Notes: generated by a model not told the origin, from the letters alone. DNA of 64,000 bases from Oryzias latipes (GCF_002234675.1 NC_019867.2:18694184-18758183); one strand, 5' to 3'. Shown: positions 48,676 to 63,100, counted from the first letter of the stretch. Made by a program: numbers and translations.

Positions 48676-49030
48676 AAGAAAAAGGGCAGTTAAATCTAAT
48701 CCATTATTATTATTATTAAAGTGAACACAAAACCTTTCAAGCACATTTAGAACCACAAGAAAACCTTTACACCCTTAAGGTGTCTATGGCTATACAATTA
48801 GTTTTAATGAGTACGAGATCCATTCAGTAAGTTGAATCTTTTCTTAATTTTTAGCAAATTTCACCATAACGTCACATTTTTGTGCCCTTTTTTTCAGCAG
48901 AATGACTCAAATGTTATGTTCTGGAGTTTTTTCTCAAAAGTTGAATTTCTTTTTTTTTTAAATTCAACAGTGGGATGGGACCTTGAATTTTTTATTCTTT
49001 ATGTTCATCTATCAGGAATTGTGGTCATAC

Positions 49031-49438
49031 TGGGTTGAATGCTTTCTATTTATTTCTTTGTTATTTTATCGTCCGCCATTTTCATGCCGCTTAATTCCTT
49101 CTACACTTTTTCAGCTATTTTAACCATTCAACCATTAAAATGTTCAGCGCTTTCTTTTTTCCAGCTGACTTTTGGTCCTTTCAAGATATTCCAGGATTTT
49201 TGCCTCTATTGAAATCCATGGAGAATACTTGGTGCAGAAGGTTCAATACCCAGTGCTTGCATTTTTCGCAAACATATCTTTTTTTGTTATTGTGCTGTTT
49301 TATGGTCAACTTTGATCATTTCTTTATTTAATTTTTTTTTTTTTTTTTTACCAATTATTACCCCTTTTGGTTTCATTTTCATTCAACAATATAGCATTCA
49401 ACCCTGTATTTTTCTTCTGGAAATGCAGCTCCTTCTAG
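49031..49438 (+). mobile_element. Helentron-like element, copy B (short)
   Basis: Begins TGGGTTGAATGCT. At 49393-49404 it has the inverse AGCATTCAACCC, followed by a CTGTATTT / AAATGCAG hairpin and terminal CTAG. Both ends align with copy A (20825-22763) on the opposite strand, and homology stops after CTAG, which fixes that boundary. Interior is reduced to about 400 bp. Confidence 0.6.
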
Positions 49439-49560
49439 TTTATCAGATACATTTTAGAATTTTCTACTTTAGTCCTATGGAAGGAAAGTTCACAATTTAC
49501 AGAAGCTGCAATGAGAAAACAGAAAAACATGGAAACTATTCTGGGTATTTCAAATTTTGT

Positions 49561-49566
49561 TTTATT
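49561..49566 (-). terminator. candidate rictor polyadenylation signal
   Basis: TTTATT on the + strand, about 1.55 kb after the rictor stop. The stretch 49567-51119 contains no gene and would be the rictor 3' UTR. Confidence 0.35.
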
Positions 49567-51119
49567 AACAATGCATCCCTTTGATAGGATTGTATGTTTC
49601 TTTAGGTCATCAACACCCCCGAAAACATACTGTACACATTATACAAGGGAAACCACGAATCAGGCAAAAAAAAAAGTCTTAAATTATAATACAGTCTTGA
49701 GGAAAAATATAAATATTTTTTTTCTTCTCTGGTTGAGCTCACTATGGTACAGACATATAATAAATAGATCGGATCTGAGGTCACTCAGCTGATCTATGAA
49801 TCATCTCTCTACGAGTCCTTTTTTTTGTAGCAGCATTAGAGCAAAAACAAGCCAATGGAAACAGAGAACCAAGTTTCCCTGGAAACCCTTTACATTATCT
49901 TTCAGTCGTCACACTGCACTACATCGCACCTTCTCCTCCTTTGTCCTCCTTCCCACCCAATCACAAAGTGTCATACTGGATTGGGGAAAAAAGATCCAGG
50001 GCTCATCATATTTCTAAAATGTATGGCAGAATGCAATGGCAACCAATTTTTTTGTTTAAAAAGAAAAAAAAAAAGGTTTCACAAGCAAGAAATACATTAA
50101 GGTGACTTTACAACTTTGCCATGCTTGTTGAACATGCAGTAGAGGTGAAGCACACGGGTCAGAAGGCATTGTGAAGAGCAGATGCAGGAAATATCTGAGA
50201 GGTTTGGTTCTGGATCTGTAATTATTTTACAAATAACTTAAAAAACAGAGCATTCTTGAAAACCTACATTTCTGTGAAGCTCGCTAAAATCTGAATGGCA
50301 GAAAAAAAAACATATTAAAGGTCCTAGTAAAACAGTGGTGGATGGAATAAACTAGCATTAGATTACATGCTACTCTCATTATGTACTGAGTAAAAGTGGT
50401 AGATATAATGCTTTAGAAAATACAATACTAGAGATGTTTGATTGTCTGAGAGAGGAGAAATAGAAAGGTAATGAGCTGTCTGTGCTGACAAGAGGCTACA
50501 GGTTGTAGTTGGGGGTGAGGCGAGAGGCGAAAGCACGTATTTGGTGGGAACGGATCAGAAGTCAGAATGAGGACGCGACCTAGCGCAGTTAGGTTTTTAA
50601 AAACAAGATTCTGTGTAGTGTGATGCAAGGTCAGAATAAATCGCAGGTCGACGTGACAACATGCTAATTTTAAAAGCAATACAGAGAAAATGCTTCACCT
50701 TAAAGTGATTTCTGAACATAACTTGAGTTGTCTATTGAGCTTGTCCTTTAGCAGAATGTTGGTGTACTTTTGAGTACTCCTCAAGATTGGCAATTCAAGT
50801 GAAAACAGTATTGGATAAACTGCTTCTTGCTGTTTTTTTGTTGTTGTTTTGTTTTTTAAAAAGGAGTCTAAACAGTGTTAGGTGTGTTACAGTTGTTTCC
50901 AGATACTGGCATTTTTTGTTTCCAGCTCAAATGTGCTGGAGGGAACTTGAGTGATGAGTGCGTCCTCCTTTTCCTTGGCCATGTTACTCTGTTTTAGGCA
51001 ACAGAAGCACACCAAACAACCTCCTGTGCAAGGAGCTTTAAGTTTTGCAGTCCATCCATGTTTGTAAGGAGATTGGACTGCAGCTGTGCAAGAAACACAA
51101 AGGGGCACAAGCAGAAGGA

Positions 51120-54100
51120 TCAAGATTCTGCAGGAGGGTTTAGATCCTCCTCACCAGGTTTTGGTAGTTTTGTCAAGATTGCCTCTGCTTCCTCGTACAT
51201 CTAAGAGACAGAAAAACAGAATAAAATCAGTGTGCTTTAAATAAAATGTGATTTTATTTCAGAAAAAAAAAGGTGTTCAATCACTTACTGGCATAAATTG
51301 CACATCCTGGAAGAGTTCTTGTATGAAACGTCTTGAGGTCAGGCGGAACATACAGTGGGACAAGAGATGTGAGACCTCGGAGTAGAGGCAAATGTCGTCG
51401 AAAGCATACGGAAACTTCTCTTTAATTCTGAGGACAGAGGAGACATTCCTTGAAGACCAACGTCAACGATGCAAAACTGCACAAAAATCCATTTAGAAGA
51501 GACAACAAGAGCCGAAAAACTTGAGAGGGTTCTTTTCATATTATAGCTGAAAGAGGAGAATAAGTCTCACGTCAGAAGTCCAGTTTCATGGCCTTTGGTT
51601 CCAACTGAGGAGCTGAGGTTGATGATGAGGCGAAGCACCTCCTTCCTCAGCAATACTCTAGAGGCAGGGCCGTCCTCTGATATCGCCTTTCCACCTAGAA
51701 ACAGACAGTTTATGGTTTTGAATTGATTCGACAATTGTGATTGTGTAAAAATGTTTGTTTCAGTGATATTTTAGACCAAGTGTGTATGCTTTTGACCGTA
51801 TTTCTACATGAACATACTATAAGAGCACACTTTAGCTTCAAACTACAGAAAACTGTGATGAAGGTCCTGTTAGAATTATCACTCTTACCGATGACAATGT
51901 CATTGGCTGTGGGAGTGCTGGACATGGAGCCCTGTGACACAGCAGCATCACTGCAGCCAGACACCCCAGAGAACTTCGACTGAGGCATCACCTCCAAGCG
52001 ATGACCACTCTGACCTCCCCATGATTGGAAGTCCACATAATCTGGTAAAAGAAAAAAGAAAAAAAGCCTTTTTGAATTCTGCACTAAGGTCAAAACCCAT
52101 TTGTGTCAAGTTTGGCACCTCACCTGTCCGAGGGTGGGTGCTGTTGATCTGTGGCTGTGTGGGGTAACCGAGGACGATGGAACCCACACAATAGAGGCAG
52201 TTTTCTTCAGTGTGCTCCTGCAGGCCCGTCTCCTCTGCACCCACCATGTGGTTCTGGGTGTCACCTCGGCACACGATCAACTCGGAGATGCTAAACTGCT
52301 GCTTCAGCAGTGGGAGAGCAGGTCGATCCCCTACAGAAATGGTCACAAACACACCCTTAAAATAAAGATCTACAATGTTATCCTCACAAATCTGTCAAAT
52401 CGGTATGAAGTAACTGTTACCGTCTCCATCTCCAAAAAGGAAGCGCTTCCTCTCCTCTGACGGTGGGCTGACCCTTTGCTGGAAGTAGGCTGCGTCCCGG
52501 ATGTGGAAAATATCGTTGATGTTCATTGGCAGCGCAAGGCCGATATAATCATCGTTACACCCAAAGGTGACACTGGAGACCATAGAGCGCACTGAAGAGC
52601 AGCGCTGCAGAGTGCTTTGGTTGATGGGGCTGAGAAGTTCCTCTTTGTCTAAAGAAGCGAAGCTCAGAGCTTTCAGGAACCTAGGGAGGGCGAGCGGAGA
52701 GGTGCGTGAGAGGATCTGGGGCGAGAGGCTGGGATGGAGCAGGAACACAGGGGAGTAAGTTAAAACATGTTTGATCAAAGTCAACTAAACTAAAGTCAAA
52801 AACAGAGAAATTTGTTCCATCAAAGTTGAGAAAAAGTGTCAAAACATTTTCTTTATTTTGCAAAAGCCCACAATGGGTTGCCACAGGAAAACTGAACAAG
52901 GCTGAGGTTTCTTCACTCACAACTAAAGATCACAGCTAATACTAGTCACAACTATATGCGGAACTTATCCATCTTTTCAGATCTGCAGGTGGGACAGCTG
53001 GGATCAACAAAAAATAAAAACTCATTTTCTCAGAGTTGATCATACTACAGGTTAAAGCAACGGCACAGCAGTAGGCATGGAGCTGAAACTACTCTAGAGA
53101 AGCAGTCAGCACGAAGACTCTACTGAGGAGGACACTGTGTAGGTCCACCCACCGCGGTACAAGTGTTCTGGACAGCCTGCGGTACGGACTTATGGTGGTG
53201 GGTTCTGGACAGGTGCGCCTCCTATCTGATATCCTGATAGAAACAGCAAAACACTTCAATACCAGCTGGGTCCGAAACAGAAACCAGAACTCTATGAAGT
53301 CACGCTTAAGCTCCAGTGGGAAGTGAGGCAGAAATCATTAAGAAGAGTTGACCTTTCTCATGATGCTGAAGAACATTAGTCATTTACAAAAAGAAAGGCA
53401 AGAGAAAAATATTACAATCAGGGATCTCAGACTGTGTCTGTAGGGATGACTGACCTGCGAGGTGTTAATCTGGAGTCCAGGCTGCCGGTTTTCATGGTGA
53501 TCGTGTCGGTGAAGAGCACATCCTTAGCAGGTGAGGCCAGCGCCTCACTGTGGGACAAAGACGGGTGTATCCTCTGCTGCTGCAGCCTCTTCAGTGTGGC
53601 GTAGCCCAGCGCATCTCTAGGGCTGGTGTACATGAAGCTGCAGTCAGCCAGGCTCTTGATGGTGGTCACCGAGGGAGATTTGAGAGACTGGGCCCGGCGG
53701 GGCAGAGTGTGCGAGGAGCCCGGGGGTACCAGGGAGACGTTGGAGGACTTGTATGAGGTGGACATGTGGTTGGTCTGTGGCTGGGGGGACAGGGAGGAGA
53801 TGGTTTTGACCGTCTTGGCAGAGACGACGGTGTTGAGGCTCACGCAGTCAGAGGAGTCGGGCTCCGGCTCCGGATGCTCGGGGTTTCCAACGGTCTCCCG
53901 TGAGGGGCTGGAGCTCATGGAGCTGATGCCGCTTGTTGTGGTGTCCGTGTTAAAGCTCTGGCTGCGGCTTTTGAATTGAGTGCCCCCACCACCCCCTCCT
54001 CCCCCGACAACATTGCCGGCACTAGAAGAAGAGCTGCCATCTCCTGCTAAACGCTCTCGGCTGCTCTGCTCCTTTTCTCGGCTGTGGGGCTCCACCGGTC

Positions 54101-57100
54101 CGTGTCCAACAAGACCACCGAGTCCGAGGCCAGAGCATCCTCCTCTTGCCAGCCTGTTGGCCACAAGATGCTCCTCAGAGTCCCCTTTGGTCCCAACAAA
54201 AGACGTCTCCAGACTAACCGTTGGACTCTTTGGCATTGCTCTGCCATTAAACACAGACGAGAAGCCGTCTCCCTGGTTTGGACTGTAGGCTGAAGGTTCT
54301 GTCACTGTCCTAGTCCGCCTCATGCTGCCTGTCATGAGCTCCATTGGGGTGCGAGAGCCTGACAGGGTCTTTGGGTCACTGGTGGATCTGGGTTTCTTGC
54401 TGGGGAGGGACAGAGAGTTGAGGAATCGGGGGCGAACGAAGCGCGTGGAAGCCAGGATCGTAAAAGGGCTGCGATCCTTGATTGGTTTGGAGTGAAAATA
54501 CAGACAGGGCTCATCCGACAGGTCCAGAGAATCACACTTGTCATCATCCGGGATGTACATGTCTGAGAGCACGAGAAAGAAGTCAGCTTTAAACCTCAAC
54601 AAACACCTGAAGAATCCAGCCTGACTGCAACAATTCTCACAATACAGCCATCCATAGGGTTACTCATGAACACAAAACACTAAAGAGTTTGTCCCACGTA
54701 CTTGGCTGAGACTCACTCTCGCTATTGTGGCGCGAACTGGTGGACTCAGAGTTCAGACTGAGCGTGCTCGGAACAGATGAAAGCTCAGAAATCAGCTGCG
54801 TGTCAACCTCGTCTGGAGTGACGGGCCACAGTGTCCTGCGACTGTGTCTGACCGCATCCCAACCGTACTGCTTCAGCACCTCGCAGCCCTGCTTGGTCTT
54901 GGAAATCACTCCGAGCACATAAATACAAGTACTGTGGATGGAAGACAAATGTAAGGATGCAGCTGTGGCTCTCTGTCAGCGGCATCTAATCCCAAATTTA
55001 CACTGGTCCGTCTGGGGTGCATTTCTGTTGCATTGCATCTTCATTGCGTTGCTTTGACTCAAAAGAACAGAACGTTCATATATCAATCGGAAAGTTAACA
55101 TCGGTTCCACCGGGTCTGCGTCTGACGTCCATGCCTCCGCAATGCAAACTTTATGCAGTACGTTGACGCTTCAATTTCAAAGCAAAAAGTCTGAGAAACG
55201 GGAAACAGGTCAGAGTTTCAAAATAGAAACTTCTGTTGTATTTTCACAATAAAAATGTTTTATATTATATATAGATGACGTGCCCCCACGATAACGCACA
55301 ATACCGCGGCGGACTACACTGTCGTCCATTTTTGTTATGGCCGATGTAATATTGGAAGTACAAAAAGAACATAATTTATGACACAACAAGCAAAGAAAGC
55401 GGAATGAACTACTATATACTGTGGTAGCAGAACAAACCAACTCCTCCAGAAGCCGGGGTTGAGGGGGGACAGACCGGAAATTCAACTGAGACAATGACTG
55501 ACGGTCACGAGACGGACTCCCAAAGACAGCGGAAGGGAGACGCACCGTAGACGGGCCGGTGTAAATCAGGTGTTAGTCTAAAGGAAAGAACAAAGCTTAC
55601 CCTCGCACTGACAAAACCTCACAGTGCTGCGCCAGCACCAGGATATCAGGAATGACATTCTCCTCCTGCAGGAGATTCAAGCCCCAGTTTGAAGAGCCAA
55701 TGTTACCCTGTACCACAAAAAGAGAAACCATCAGAAAAAAAAGGACACTTTTACATTTCTAAGAGTAACTTCAATCAGTAGCTTTATTAACCAGAGCCCA
55801 GAGAGACGCTTTCAGCTGTTTAATTCCTTCCCAGGTGTCCAGCATCGGGGAGCGGATTGTGTAGCTGAGGTCTGGAACCACATTCTGCACACAACAACAA
55901 CAAAACCGTCAAATCGGACAACTAACAAAAAAAAAAAAAAAAGAAAAGAAAAATTCAAGCTGAGAAATAAGACGCCCTACCTGGGCCTCTAACAGATGAC
56001 AGCCCGTCTTATCATGGACAAGCTGACCGTACAAGTGCACAGGCAGATAGACATTTGGTCTTTGTAACCTGCAGATGGATTCAAAGAATCAAAGTAAAAA
56101 CCAGAGAAGCACTGCATCTGATTAGACTCTAAAGAAATCCATCGTCCCACCTTTGGTTGCTGCGTCTAACATAGTTGTCTCCATCGACAGGTTTGCGGTA
56201 AGTTGTCAGTGCTTCATTGAGCTGCTCCTCTATCAAGTCCACATACTTAAGGTTGTACTCCTGCAATCCCATAGAGACTAGTCAAACTCCAACAATTATC
56301 GATATCTCTTCTTAACTAAAGTCATTTAAGAATGCCTATTTTGAAGAATTTTTATTTGGTGCATTTACATTTCTTTTTCTTTTGATTTATTCTTTTTTTT
56401 TAATTCTCCCAATACCTTCTGCCATTTATCCAGCTGTTTGCTGACATAACCCCTCTCGTTGAGGTAGGAGAAACCTTTGGGAATGGACAGGAACCTGCAA
56501 AATAAAATGTAACTTTCATTTTGGCAATGGACAAGAAAAGGCCAGAACAACAAGTAAAAACTGCCAAAACAGGATTTTCCTCAGAGTGGGTCTTCAAGGA
56601 ACATAGGATATTATTTCACATTTTTGTTGTTCAAAAGTGATGATCTTCTGTCAGCACAATGTGTCATCAGTCGTTTTCCAAACAACTTTCCATAAAACGT
56701 GGGCGTAAGAACACATTAATTCCCTTCAGCAAATTAAGAAAAAAAATCAAAACTTGGTTAAGGTTTTAGATTTCACCAGCAAACATGGTTCACCAAAACC
56801 AACGGAAATAACTTTTTATGCAACAATTCCTGAAATAGGCTTAGAATATAATTTCAAGACATCTTGAGCAGTTTACTCGAAGAGTGTAACTCACTTACAA
56901 CAAAGCTATCCTGCCAGTATGTTGAGGTGAACAAAATCACATGATTTTGATTTTGTTAATGCACACACTATTTCCAGGGTGTTGCTGTCGACAGCAACCC
57001 CACCTGTTGTTCTCCCCAAAAAGGAAGTCAGAGGCATAAACTTACTTTTAAAAAGTGTTTTATGGACTGAGGAAGGAAGCTGGAGAAAAGCAATTTTTAC

Positions 57101-60100
57101 ATGGAAAAGCACGTGGTAAGTCCACCCAGAAAACCCACCTGAGGAGCAGCAAGAGACCTTTGTCTCCCAGGTGGGACACAGCGGGCTTCAGCTGGATCAA
57201 AGCATGAAGGTTGGCCTGTGAAACAGCAGACGGTCAAACAAGTCAGCTTGATCCAAAATCTGTTCTTAACATTATTTCTGTGTTGACTAGCAAATGGGAA
57301 AAAAAAAAAACTTTATTTGGCTGAAGGAGAAACTGTTAATTGAAATGACACAAACGCCTTCTGTTTTGTGAATCATCTAAGCCAGTGGTCCCCCAAATTT
57401 TGGCACCGGGACGCACAGAAAGAAAAAATAATTTCCATTTTATTGTTTTTTTTCCCGAAAAAAACGTTTTATTTTGAAAAGTGACCGGATTTTCTCTGTT
57501 ACATCCGTCACACTTAATGCACGTCAAAGTCGCGACACCAAACATCACGTGATACACCCCGCCAAAATTAAACCCAAACAACCAAAATGAGCAAAAAACA
57601 AACTTCTTTAGAAAGTTGCTTTGACAAGGGGAAACGGTCCAATGAAGGGACAGAAGAGGACCTTGCACCCGCTAAAAAAGGGAAATGTGCCTTTAACAGG
57701 CAGCGGTAAACGTGCCTTGCGTTGCACCTCAACCCCCCCCAACGGTCCGCGGTAAACGTGTCTTGCGTTGTACCGGTCCGCGGTGACAGAAAGGTTGGGG
57801 ACCACTGATCTAAGCCAAGCACAGTTTCAGTCACCTTGTCCTCACACGCCTCGTCCAGTATGTCCAGAGCCTCTATGGAAACCACCTTGCTGTGGTCGTG
57901 AAGCTGCGTGACCAGCAGCTCCATGCCCCAGCTGCTGAAGAACTCCACGCCCGCGCGCAGGAGGACACGCAGGTGCTTGGTGGCATACAGCCTGCACGTC
58001 TGCTAGGTCAGACAGAAAGAACATCCATTAATTCTGAACATTCAGAAATATCAGATTATCTTATGCCTCTTAACTCTGAAATTCAAAGAAAGTTTTTTTA
58101 CACTTTAACATAGAGCTATATCTTTATTCATTAATGATTTCTTTTTACAAAATGATCCCCTAGTATTTCATTGAAAGGCTATGCATACATTCGGGGTTGT
58201 CTTACGTCAGTAGCTGCAGTGAGGACCTTAGAGAGGATCACTCTGGCCAGACCGTCTCGGCTGTAGTCCAATGTGGTTACAGCGAGCTTTAGCAGAGCAT
58301 CCTGGTTCTTTATGGAGCACAAATTCAGCAGGCTGCAAATAACAAAAATGCAGACTAATTAATTATGTTGTTGCCAGCATGCTTTACACATGTAGAAAAC
58401 AAAACTGCTGGTGCCCCCCTTTTAATGAAAGAAAAATGTTTGTTTAATGCCCCAGACTTTCGTCAGACTCCGTTAGCTTTGGAAAGCTCCTAGAAACCAA
58501 ATCTCTCACCATTGAAACAGGCCACATTTCTCTAGTAGTTTGACTCCCTGTGGGTGAGGAGAGAGAGTCCCAAGGAAGAGGAAGTAGTGCTGGCTTAGTG
58601 TGGTGAGTAAGCCGTTGCTCTGCAAACAGCGGTCGGGCTTCAGTCCCGAACAGGAGGACAGCCATGACACCATGTCTCGTACTAGATCCTCCAGGTAACC
58701 CTGACCGTCCTGTGACAGCAGGGAGGAAAATAAGAACGATAAAGAGCTGATGAGGAATCAAATGACGAATGATTTATTTACATGTTTGTGCTACTTGATC
58801 TAACCTCATCTGAGTCCAAGAGGAACTCCACAAACTGACAGCCAACCACAGTGAGCTGTCGAGCATTTGGGTGGTCCAATGCTAACCCTGCGTACAATTT
58901 ACTACTGGGTTTATAAAAATACAGCAGCCTTCGAACAAACCTGCAGCAAAAAAAAAAATTATTTCAGATGTCAGAGTAACATTTAACAGAGTTTTTAAGC
59001 ATTCAAAAGAACTGTGTCGTCATACTTGTGCATCTGTTCATCTTTGTTGTTCCTAAGGTTAACATTTGGCCACTGAAAGAGAAGAAGAACTTTAGAAAAG
59101 GGTGGAAAGCCATTAATCTGTTTTGCATGTGAAATGCCTGACTTTAAGGATGGTGGCTATAAGCAGCCAGTTCCACTCCAGGTTCTGCTTGTGGTTGAGA
59201 ATCTGACTGTCTCTCAGGTTCAGCATCAGTGCTTCTTCTGCGTCCTGAAAATCAGAAGAAAGCCAAACTTGATTTGACAGCAAGCAAAAGGAAAATCAAC
59301 GAAGCTTAGTATTTGAAAATGGCTGTGATATTGCTTTCTTTTTGTGCAACATAGATCTGGAAACTGAAAGAAAGCATCAATGAAGTGCGTTCTGTATAAC
59401 TAAACTAAAAAAATAAAAGGAGACACTGATTTTCTTTCTATTTAAACAGAAAAGACGTAATTTTAAAAATGTAATAACTCTCATTCACTGCAGCATGTAT
59501 ATGGAATTGGATGGATGGATGGATGGATGGATGGATGGATGGATGGTGTCCACACTTTGCTTTTTTAGGAAAAGCACAACTTGTACATGCAAAGCCTGAT
59601 AATATGCGTGGAAAATACTTCTGAAGGAAGCTTACCTTTATCACATAGATGTCTTTTTGGACTCGTGAGTGGGAATCTCTGCGGTTGTGCGTCAACACGG
59701 ACTTGCGAATGATGTGATCCAGGTAAAGACTGTACGGCTTCAAACCTTTCTTCTTCCACTCGTGAAAGCGCTTCAGATTGTTCACTGCTGCACTCGCACG
59801 ACTGGAACACAAACAAAAGAAAAGAAAAGAGATGATCTTATGAATTGATAAAAAAATGTGAAAACTGCAGCACTAGTTTAAATAAACACAGCTCAGACAC
59901 AAAAACTTGCATTGTTTGCTCATGTTAGAAATGAATGTAAAGTAGAAATGATAGAAACTTTAGGGCGATCTGTAGATTTCCTTTAGAGCTCAACTGTCCT
60001 GGTCCATCATCAAATTTTCTCTCCCGTTTTTACGACGGTTAACAGTTTAAACGATTCTATGCATTGCCTGCATCCCTTAACGAAAGCAGTTTGTGATTCG

Positions 60101-63100
60101 ACAGTTAAACACGGCACCACATCAGACGACAACCAAACACCACTTATCTGTCCAGATGAACTGTTCAGTGGGAAGTGTCATAAACCTTTAAGGTTCTGTT
60201 ATGTCCACCTTAGCTTCTCTTAAAGCCTGACAAAAGTCTCTCTGGATGTGAAATTAATTTTTGTCATTTTTAAGGATATAAAAGCTTTCTTTAGACAACC
60301 CTTCCAGACAAGACAATCTAATTTCACTGCACTGACCTTGGATTTAGACATATTTCTAGATTACTTTTCTAAATTATTTGATGGATGAATTTTTAAACAA
60401 ACTTTACATGTTACAGTACTACTTTAAAAATATTTATATACATTTATTAACACAAACATTTTTAGTAGTCCATTTAATTTGGATGTAACCCATCAGCACT
60501 GATTATAAGTAGATCGGGCAACACTTGAATGTTTTGTGTGTAAATATTTTCGGACATAGTTGTGTTTGTAGTGATGACAGTTTTCTCATGAGGAGGAACA
60601 GAAGCCTTGGGACAGACTGGACTCACAGTCGTTTCTCTTGGGGGATGTCAAACGAGGCCGCCATGTTGATGAGAGTTGGGAGGCAGTGAAGGTGGTGACT
60701 GTGGGAGTGAGGGAGAATGGTGTTTGCCTAAACCACACAGAAGCAGAGACAAGGAAATCAGAGACGCACTGTCAGAAGAAATGACACCAATGCTCTTTAG
60801 TAGGACAAATGATTTCAATCCAGCTTTCTAAAATGTTTAAGATTTTGTTTAGTTTTTTATTACCATATGTAGAAGATCTCCAAGGAGGATGGTGGCTCTG
60901 ATAGAAAGCTGGTCATCACTGCTGGTCACCACTTCCACCAAGCCCTACACCAGCAAAATGTTCCAAAACAGAAGCGTCATCACCGTAAGCACTCACAGCC
61001 AAAGTTTAATGCAATACTGCACTGTCATACAACAATTTACAATTTAGCTCGATGCATCCGAAAAAATAAAGACGGAGCTCATAAGTAAATAAAAACAATG
61101 TGGCTCACCTCCAACAGCCCGCTGCTGATGAAGGCTGAAAGAACAAACGCCAGGTAGTTGTCCATCAGATCAGGCCTAATAAAAGAAAAAATGAATATCA
61201 TGTAAGCATTCAAAGTGAAACAGTTGCTATGTTATTGGCTATTATGAGTCACCTTGAGCGGGCCCGATGAAGAAGGACGACTTTAGCTTCAGCAGCAACA
61301 AACCCATCAGACAGTCTCCAGGTGTCCTGGAACCTGGCAGGGTCTGTAGAGCAAAAACAACAAAATGATTTGAACTTAGGACGGCGTGGACATGACCTAA
61401 CCCAGGCTCTAAGAGGGGCTCACACTTTTGGTGTATAAAAACTGTGGAAGTATGGCTTCTTTCACCATCATAAAAACATGTCCACACTGCATCTGGGTGT
61501 CCAGGCACTCAAAGTCTGATCTCTAATTTAATAGGTTTCTTTTGTTTTGTTTTACTTAATTTCAACCACATTTTTGCATTTTTACATTCGTGTACATTTT
61601 TATACAGGAGCTCCATTAATAGGTCAATTGAAATGTGGGGGGGGGGGGGGGGGGGCACATAATTTTACTGAAAGTTTAGCTTAAAATGAATCACAAAAAT
61701 CACAAATTAATCTGTTTTATAAGTAACAAGAGGGTCGCAACTTGAAAAATCTTAGAACCCCATGTAGGATTGGTTAGAGGTAGATTAAATCAAGTTATTG
61801 GTGACGTAACAAAAGAAAAGGCTTAAAAATCTAGCCAAAAAAACATTTTTTTAAGTATTCCCTAAGGAAAAATGAAATAAGTTAATGCTACTGTGGTCTA
61901 AATTTCAGCTGCCTGAAAAAGGTTTTGCAAGTGGAACTATTATGTGCCTACCCATCAATCCAGTATTCCCTGATTTATCACAGGACTTCTAAAATTCTAA
62001 AAATATCCCACCATAGGTTAAACCTGCAAAGTAGAATTATATATGTTTTAAGGCTATAAATTCCCTCTCTATTAATGCTATACACTTTCCTTAGACAGAA
62101 ATAAACACTTTCCCACTTTTGTCTTGTTTAAGCTCTCAAAGATCAAAGCTTCGCAGAAGAATGAGTCAATTTCTATTGAATGAAAACAAAGATCTGACGG
62201 CGATCCAAGATTTATGTGGATAGATATACGTATCTGTACAGGAGACACAACATGGAGGAGATTGAATAAAAAGGATAACAGCCAATCAGGATGCAGAACA
62301 CAGTGCAATGTTAAAACAAATTATGTAAAATTGCACTGAAAAGAAATCTATGAAACAGCGAGACCGTGAAAGGTGAACCGCGACATAGCGAGGGAGCACT
62401 GTCATCACATTTTTCAACACATTTGTTGAGGGTACATGAGATGTTGTCCTCACCAACACTTTGGAGAGCTTCAGCAAAATCTTGGGTTGCAATGGGAATG
62501 GGGAGCCTGAATATTTCATAAAACACCTCCAACAGGCCTTTCTGTTGGATGAAAAACATCTGCATTAGAAGACATGCAATCCAGACCAAGACATCACAAA
62601 ACAACAAAGAAAAAGGATTTCCGTACTTTCAACTGTTTATTACAGTGGATTCCAGGAGATATAACTTCTTATAAAAAAGATGAATGATTTCATAGGTAAA
62701 TGTTATATTTAATATAATCTATAGATATGATGAATCTTTTAATGCACAAATATTTCTCACTTTGAACTTTGGTCCATAAACTTCTAATGATATGAATAAA
62801 AGTAAAAATCTATATGAATATTGTGAATTGTGTTTGTTTTGCAGTTTAAATTATTGATAAAATTATTGTTAGAACAGCTAAAAATCTTTCTTACAGTCTT
62901 CAATTCAATTCTAACTTAGTTTCGATTTACTTTGAGCTTAGTTTGCAAATCACTTCAGATAAAAACGTTTCCTAAATGATTCCAAAATGTATTTTTAAAA
63001 AAAGCATTTTTTTAAAAATGCTTTTAAACCAGTGTTCTATAAGTTCATATTTTAGAATACGTAGAAAAAAATAATTTACCCGAACTTCCATATTTGGTAT

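Larger units (their letters stand above)
45870..49560. other. repeat-rich spacer between npc1l1 and rictor
   Basis: The two genes converge on this spacer. It holds two family B MITEs, a SINE-tail repeat and a short Helentron-like element. No protein-coding gene was recognised. Confidence 0.6.

Noticed and set aside
52681-52784. Extension of the rictor exon at 52680 through an upstream in-frame Met
   Set aside because: A good acceptor at 52681 joins to the preceding exon with the conserved Arg-Phe; the extension has no homology.
57568-57800. Open frame continuing past the rictor donor into the hAT element
   Set aside because: It runs through a GT donor into a transposon with inverted repeats; not coding.
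59438-59570. Coding continuation of a rictor frame through the GGAT microsatellite
   Set aside because: The frame passes a clear donor at 59635 and reads simple sequence; intronic.
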